NCBI GenBank assembly: GCA_038232655.1 | Contig: JBBSNM010000037.1 | Span: 1-25,217, forward strand | DNA: 25,217 nucleotides | Origin: JACCVL01 sp038232655 | Lineage (GTDB): Bacteria > Actinomycetota > Actinomycetes > Propionibacteriales > Nocardioidaceae | Direction of reading: 5' to 3' | In this document: positions 23,701 through 25,217 of the stretch, piece after piece | Position numbering within the stretch: the stretch's first letter is position 1 | How the letters are laid out: every line of letters begins with the position of its first letter | Translations under genes and position numbers: made by a program | Notes under the pieces: generated by a model | Database searches by the model: none | What the model was told of the DNA's origin: nothing | The model's input: only the letters and a program-made list of their open reading frames with translations

Positions 23701-24377
23701 GTGACCCCACCCGACGCCTCCAGCTGCTCGCGAGCAGCGCCCAGCCGGGCGCACCGAGGTCGCTGCAGGCGTGGGCGGCTACCGCCGCCGCCCGGGGCGC
23801 GGTGGCGGTGCTGCTCGGTGTCCAGCTCGCGCTGATGCTCGACGGTGCGCTCGGGGTCGTCACCGGGTGCGTCCTGGCGGTCCTCGTGAGTCGCTTGCTC
23901 GCACGGCTGGAACCGCTCGCAGCCCGCCGTCGTCGCGAGCGTGTGCACGCCGACCTGCCGCTGGCGGTCGACCTGCTGGTGGCCGCGCTGCGGGCCGGCC
24001 GGCCGGTCGTGGTGGCCGTATCGGTCGTGGCCAGCGCGGTGGGCGGCCCGCTCGGCGCCGACCTCGGCCGATGGGCCGCCCGCCTCGAGCTCGGGGGCGA
24101 GCCGCGGCTGGTGTGGGCTGAGGTGGCGGCCGATCCACTCCTCGGACCGGTCGGTCGGGCGATCGTGCGCGCCGGCGACACCGGCGCGCCGGTGGCGGAT
24201 TCTCTCGAGCATCTCGTCGACGACCTGCAGCGCGACCGGGTCATCGACGCCGAAGAGGTCGCCCGGCGGGTGGCGGTGCGCTCGGCGGCACCGCTGGGGC
24301 TGTGCTTCCTGCCCGCCTTCGTGCTCGTCGGTGTGACACCGACCGTCATCGGCGCGTTCTCCACCCTGCTCGGCTGA
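23697..24377 (+). CDS. tadC: TadC-like pilus assembly membrane protein
   Basis: This is a 226-residue T2SSF-domain protein. Hydrophobic segments lie at about residues 26-47 and 50-66, followed by the cytoplasmic helical region (RVHADLPLAVDLLVAALRAGRPVVVAVSVVASAVGGPLG ... VGRAIVRAGDTGAPVADSLEHLVDDLQRDRVIDAEEVARRVAVRSAAPLGLCFLPAFVLVGVTPTVIGAFSTLL). The last stretch is the typical TadC C-terminal hairpin. It partners TadB. The ATG overlaps the tadB stop by four bases. The end of the gene runs into a run of CTGCTCGGC repeats. Confidence 0.9.
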   Translation: MSDPTRRLQLLASSAQPGAPRSLQAWAATAAARGAVAVLLGVQLALMLDGALGVVTGCVLAVLVSRLLARLEPLAARRRRERVHADLPLAVDLLVAALRAGRPVVVAVSVVASAVGGPLGADLGRWAARLELGGEPRLVWAEVAADPLLGPVGRAIVRAGDTGAPVADSLEHLVDDLQRDRVIDAEEVARRVAVRSAAPLGLCFLPAFVLVGVTPTVIGAFSTLLG

Positions 24378-24411
24378 TCGCCCTGCTCGGCTCTGCTCGG
24401 CCCTGCTCGGC
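24366..24411. repeat. Four CTGCTCGGC direct repeats at the tadC end
   Basis: CTGCTCGGC occurs at 24366, 24383, 24393 and 24403, the first inside the tadC 3' end and the last three with a period of 10 bp, followed by the palindrome GCCGATCGGC. The rest of the 186-bp gap to the pilin gene holds one CTGTCCACG 9-mer and the pilin Shine-Dalgarno. A promoter for the pilins probably lies here but I cannot place it. Confidence 0.6.
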
Positions 24412-24563
24412 CGATCGGCTGTGCACACCCCGCCGCGGCGGCGCGGCCATCCCCAGCCGGCCGTCTCGGCCACGCCACCCGCACCCCTCCCGGCCCAGTC
24501 TGTCCACGTCACAGCAATCACGTCCCGCGTCAAGCGGGGCAACCGCCATGGAGGTTCACCATC

Positions 24564-24761
24564 ATGCAAAGCCCCATCACCTGGGTCGCCCGCCGCGCGG
24601 GCAATCGCGACGAGCGCGGGATGACCACGTCGGAGTACGCCGTCGGCACCGTCGGTGCGTGTGGCGTCGGCGGGATCCTCTACACGCTGGCGACGTCCGG
24701 CTGGTTCAACGACCTGTTCAAGAACGTCATCAACGACCTGCTCGACGTGTTGCCGTTCTGA
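24564..24761 (+). CDS. DUF4244 pilin-like protein, first copy
   Basis: This is a 65-residue Flp-type pilin candidate. A basic leader (WVARRAGNRDERG) ends at Gly19; Met20 would be the mature first residue and Glu24 the +5 glutamate required by prepilin peptidase recognition (RG-MTTSEYAV). A hydrophobic helix follows (AVGTVGACGVGGILYTLATSGWF), then an amphipathic tail NDLFKNVINDLLDVLPF. DUF4244 proteins take the place of Flp in actinobacterial Tad loci; the pilin role is inferred from position and motif. The ATG has GGAGG nine bases upstream. A second, divergent copy follows 96 bp downstream. Confidence 0.9.
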   Translation: MQSPITWVARRAGNRDERGMTTSEYAVGTVGACGVGGILYTLATSGWFNDLFKNVINDLLDVLPF

Positions 24762-24765
24762 CCCC

Positions 24766-24811
24766 GGACCGCCGCCGGGGGTGTCCCCCGCCCCCCGGCG
24801 GCCACCGGTCC
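24766..24811 (+). terminator. Strong GC hairpin between the two pilin-like genes
   Basis: GCCGCCGGGGG (24771-24781) pairs perfectly with CCCCCGGCGGC (24792-24802) around a 10-base loop, extended by GGACC (24766-24770) with GGTCC (24807-24811) after a four-base bulge. It starts five bases past the first pilin stop. It could act as a partial terminator or a 3'-protective RNA structure that sets the ratio of the two pilins; there is no U-run. Confidence 0.6.
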
Positions 24812-24857
24812 AACACCACCCAGGCTCTTGCCTGCCGCCCGATCCCTGGAGGCTGCC

Positions 24858-25091
24858 ATGCGTCTTTCCTCTCGGAGTGGTCCCATCGCTCCGCGCCGTC
24901 AGGAGCGTTCGTCGAACGAGGTGGGCATGGTGACCAGCGAGTACGCCACCGCCGCGGTCGGCGCGAGCGCCGTCGGGTGTGTTCTCTACCTGCTGGTGCG
25001 CAGCGGGTTCCTCACCGAGCTGATCCAGAGCATTCTCGACACCATCCGCATCATCACGACACCCGTGCTGCCGTTCCCGGGGCTGATGTGA
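24858..25091 (+). CDS. DUF4244 pilin-like protein, second copy
   Basis: This is a 77-residue protein with the same architecture as the first copy. A 23-residue leader with several basic residues ends NEVG, then MVTSEYATAAVGASAVGCVLYLLV with Glu28 at mature position +5, and a tail RSGFLTELIQSILDTIRIITTPVLPFPGLM, longer and more hydrophobic than in copy 1. The cores share TSEYA, AVGA and YxL positions but differ otherwise, so the duplication is old. The ATG at 24858 has GGAGG five bases upstream; an in-frame ATG at 24828 lacks one. The stop overlaps the next gene (GTGA). Confidence 0.88.
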   Translation: MRLSSRSGPIAPRRQERSSNEVGMVTSEYATAAVGASAVGCVLYLLVRSGFLTELIQSILDTIRIITTPVLPFPGLM

Positions 25092-25217
25092 GCGTCCTGG
25101 CCGAGCCTGCGGCCAGGCTCGATCGCGACCATCGGCAGCCGGCCCGCTGGCTACGCGGATCTACCGGCATGGTGACCGCGGAGGCCGCGGTCGTGCTGCC
25201 GGTGCTGGTGTGCGTCA
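25088..25217 (+). CDS. TadE-like minor pilin, 3' partial
   Basis: A GTG at 25088 overlaps the preceding stop and opens a frame that runs off the window after 43 codons. A leader with several basic residues ends STG27, and the mature part begins MVTAEAAVVLPVLVCV, with Glu32 at +5. This is the typical prepilin-like N-terminus of TadE-like pseudopilins, which are processed by the same peptidase as Flp and are needed for pilus assembly. The rest of the gene is outside the window. Confidence 0.85.
   Translation, partial: MSVLAEPAARLDRDHRQPARWLRGSTGMVTAEAAVVLPVLVCV

Noticed and set aside
22275..24569. 764-codon minus-strand open frame across tadA-tadC
   Set aside because: Composition is Arg/Ala/Pro/Ser rich without domains, and it is fully antisense to three well-recognised overlapping genes.

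Overview
The window comes from a very GC-rich chromosome of an actinobacterium. Family content points this way: an actinobacterial Tad locus (ssd-tadA-tadB-tadC-DUF4244-TadE), a GuaB1-type IMPDH/GMPR protein, a metallo-beta-lactamase/CobU fusion, a DUF485 plus acetate-type symporter pair, many GTG starts, many 4-base GTGA/ATGA stop-start overlaps, and several starts that look leaderless (TANNNT 6-9 nt before the start codon). A relative of Geodermatophilaceae or neighbouring lineages is plausible, but that is a guess from style and not a demonstrated assignment. No tRNA, rRNA, CRISPR array or insertion sequence was seen.

Layout. 1-407: remains of a UBP-type zinc-finger gene with an in-frame TGA at a zinc-ligand cysteine, followed by a truncated response-regulator start. 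385-4458 (minus): holin-family membrane protein, NhaA antiporter and acetyl-CoA synthetase. 4582-7815 (plus): a conserved actinobacterial protein usually labelled phosphatase, then a GAF/GGDEF/EAL cyclic-di-GMP enzyme. 7816-8988: a repeat-rich stretch with a small membrane protein, two copies of a nested-palindrome element and a 15-bp tandem array. 8989-10910 (minus): DUF485 protein and SSS-family acetate/monocarboxylate symporter, divergent from a double-DUF427 protein. 11913-14191 (minus): guaB1 overlapping a LytTR response regulator. 14306-16497 (plus): MBL-CobU fusion and CobS of cobalamin nucleotide-loop assembly. 16501-18433 (minus): methyltransferase and LytS-like histidine kinase. 18496-20303: a degenerate Fic-like protein converging on a HAD-IB hydrolase across strong hairpins. 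20433-25217 (plus): Tad/Flp pilus operon, running off the end inside a TadE-like gene.

How they fit together. Acs activates acetate that the symporter can import. The LytTR regulator and LytS-like kinase, about 3.8 kb apart, are the obvious partners for each other and plausible regulators of the symporter. In enterobacteria, LytS/LytTR pairs sense pyruvate and control carboxylate carriers; the link here is inference. The Tad operon is translationally coupled through ssd-tadA-tadB-tadC and contains two DUF4244 pilin-like genes separated by a strong GC hairpin.

I did not find a convincing wholly new multi-gene system. The most noteworthy signals are the nested-palindrome repeat pair, the decayed zinc-finger/response-regulator pair, the structured actP/DUF427 divergent promoter region, the enzymatically eroded Fic-like and MBL domains, and the duplicated pilin genes.
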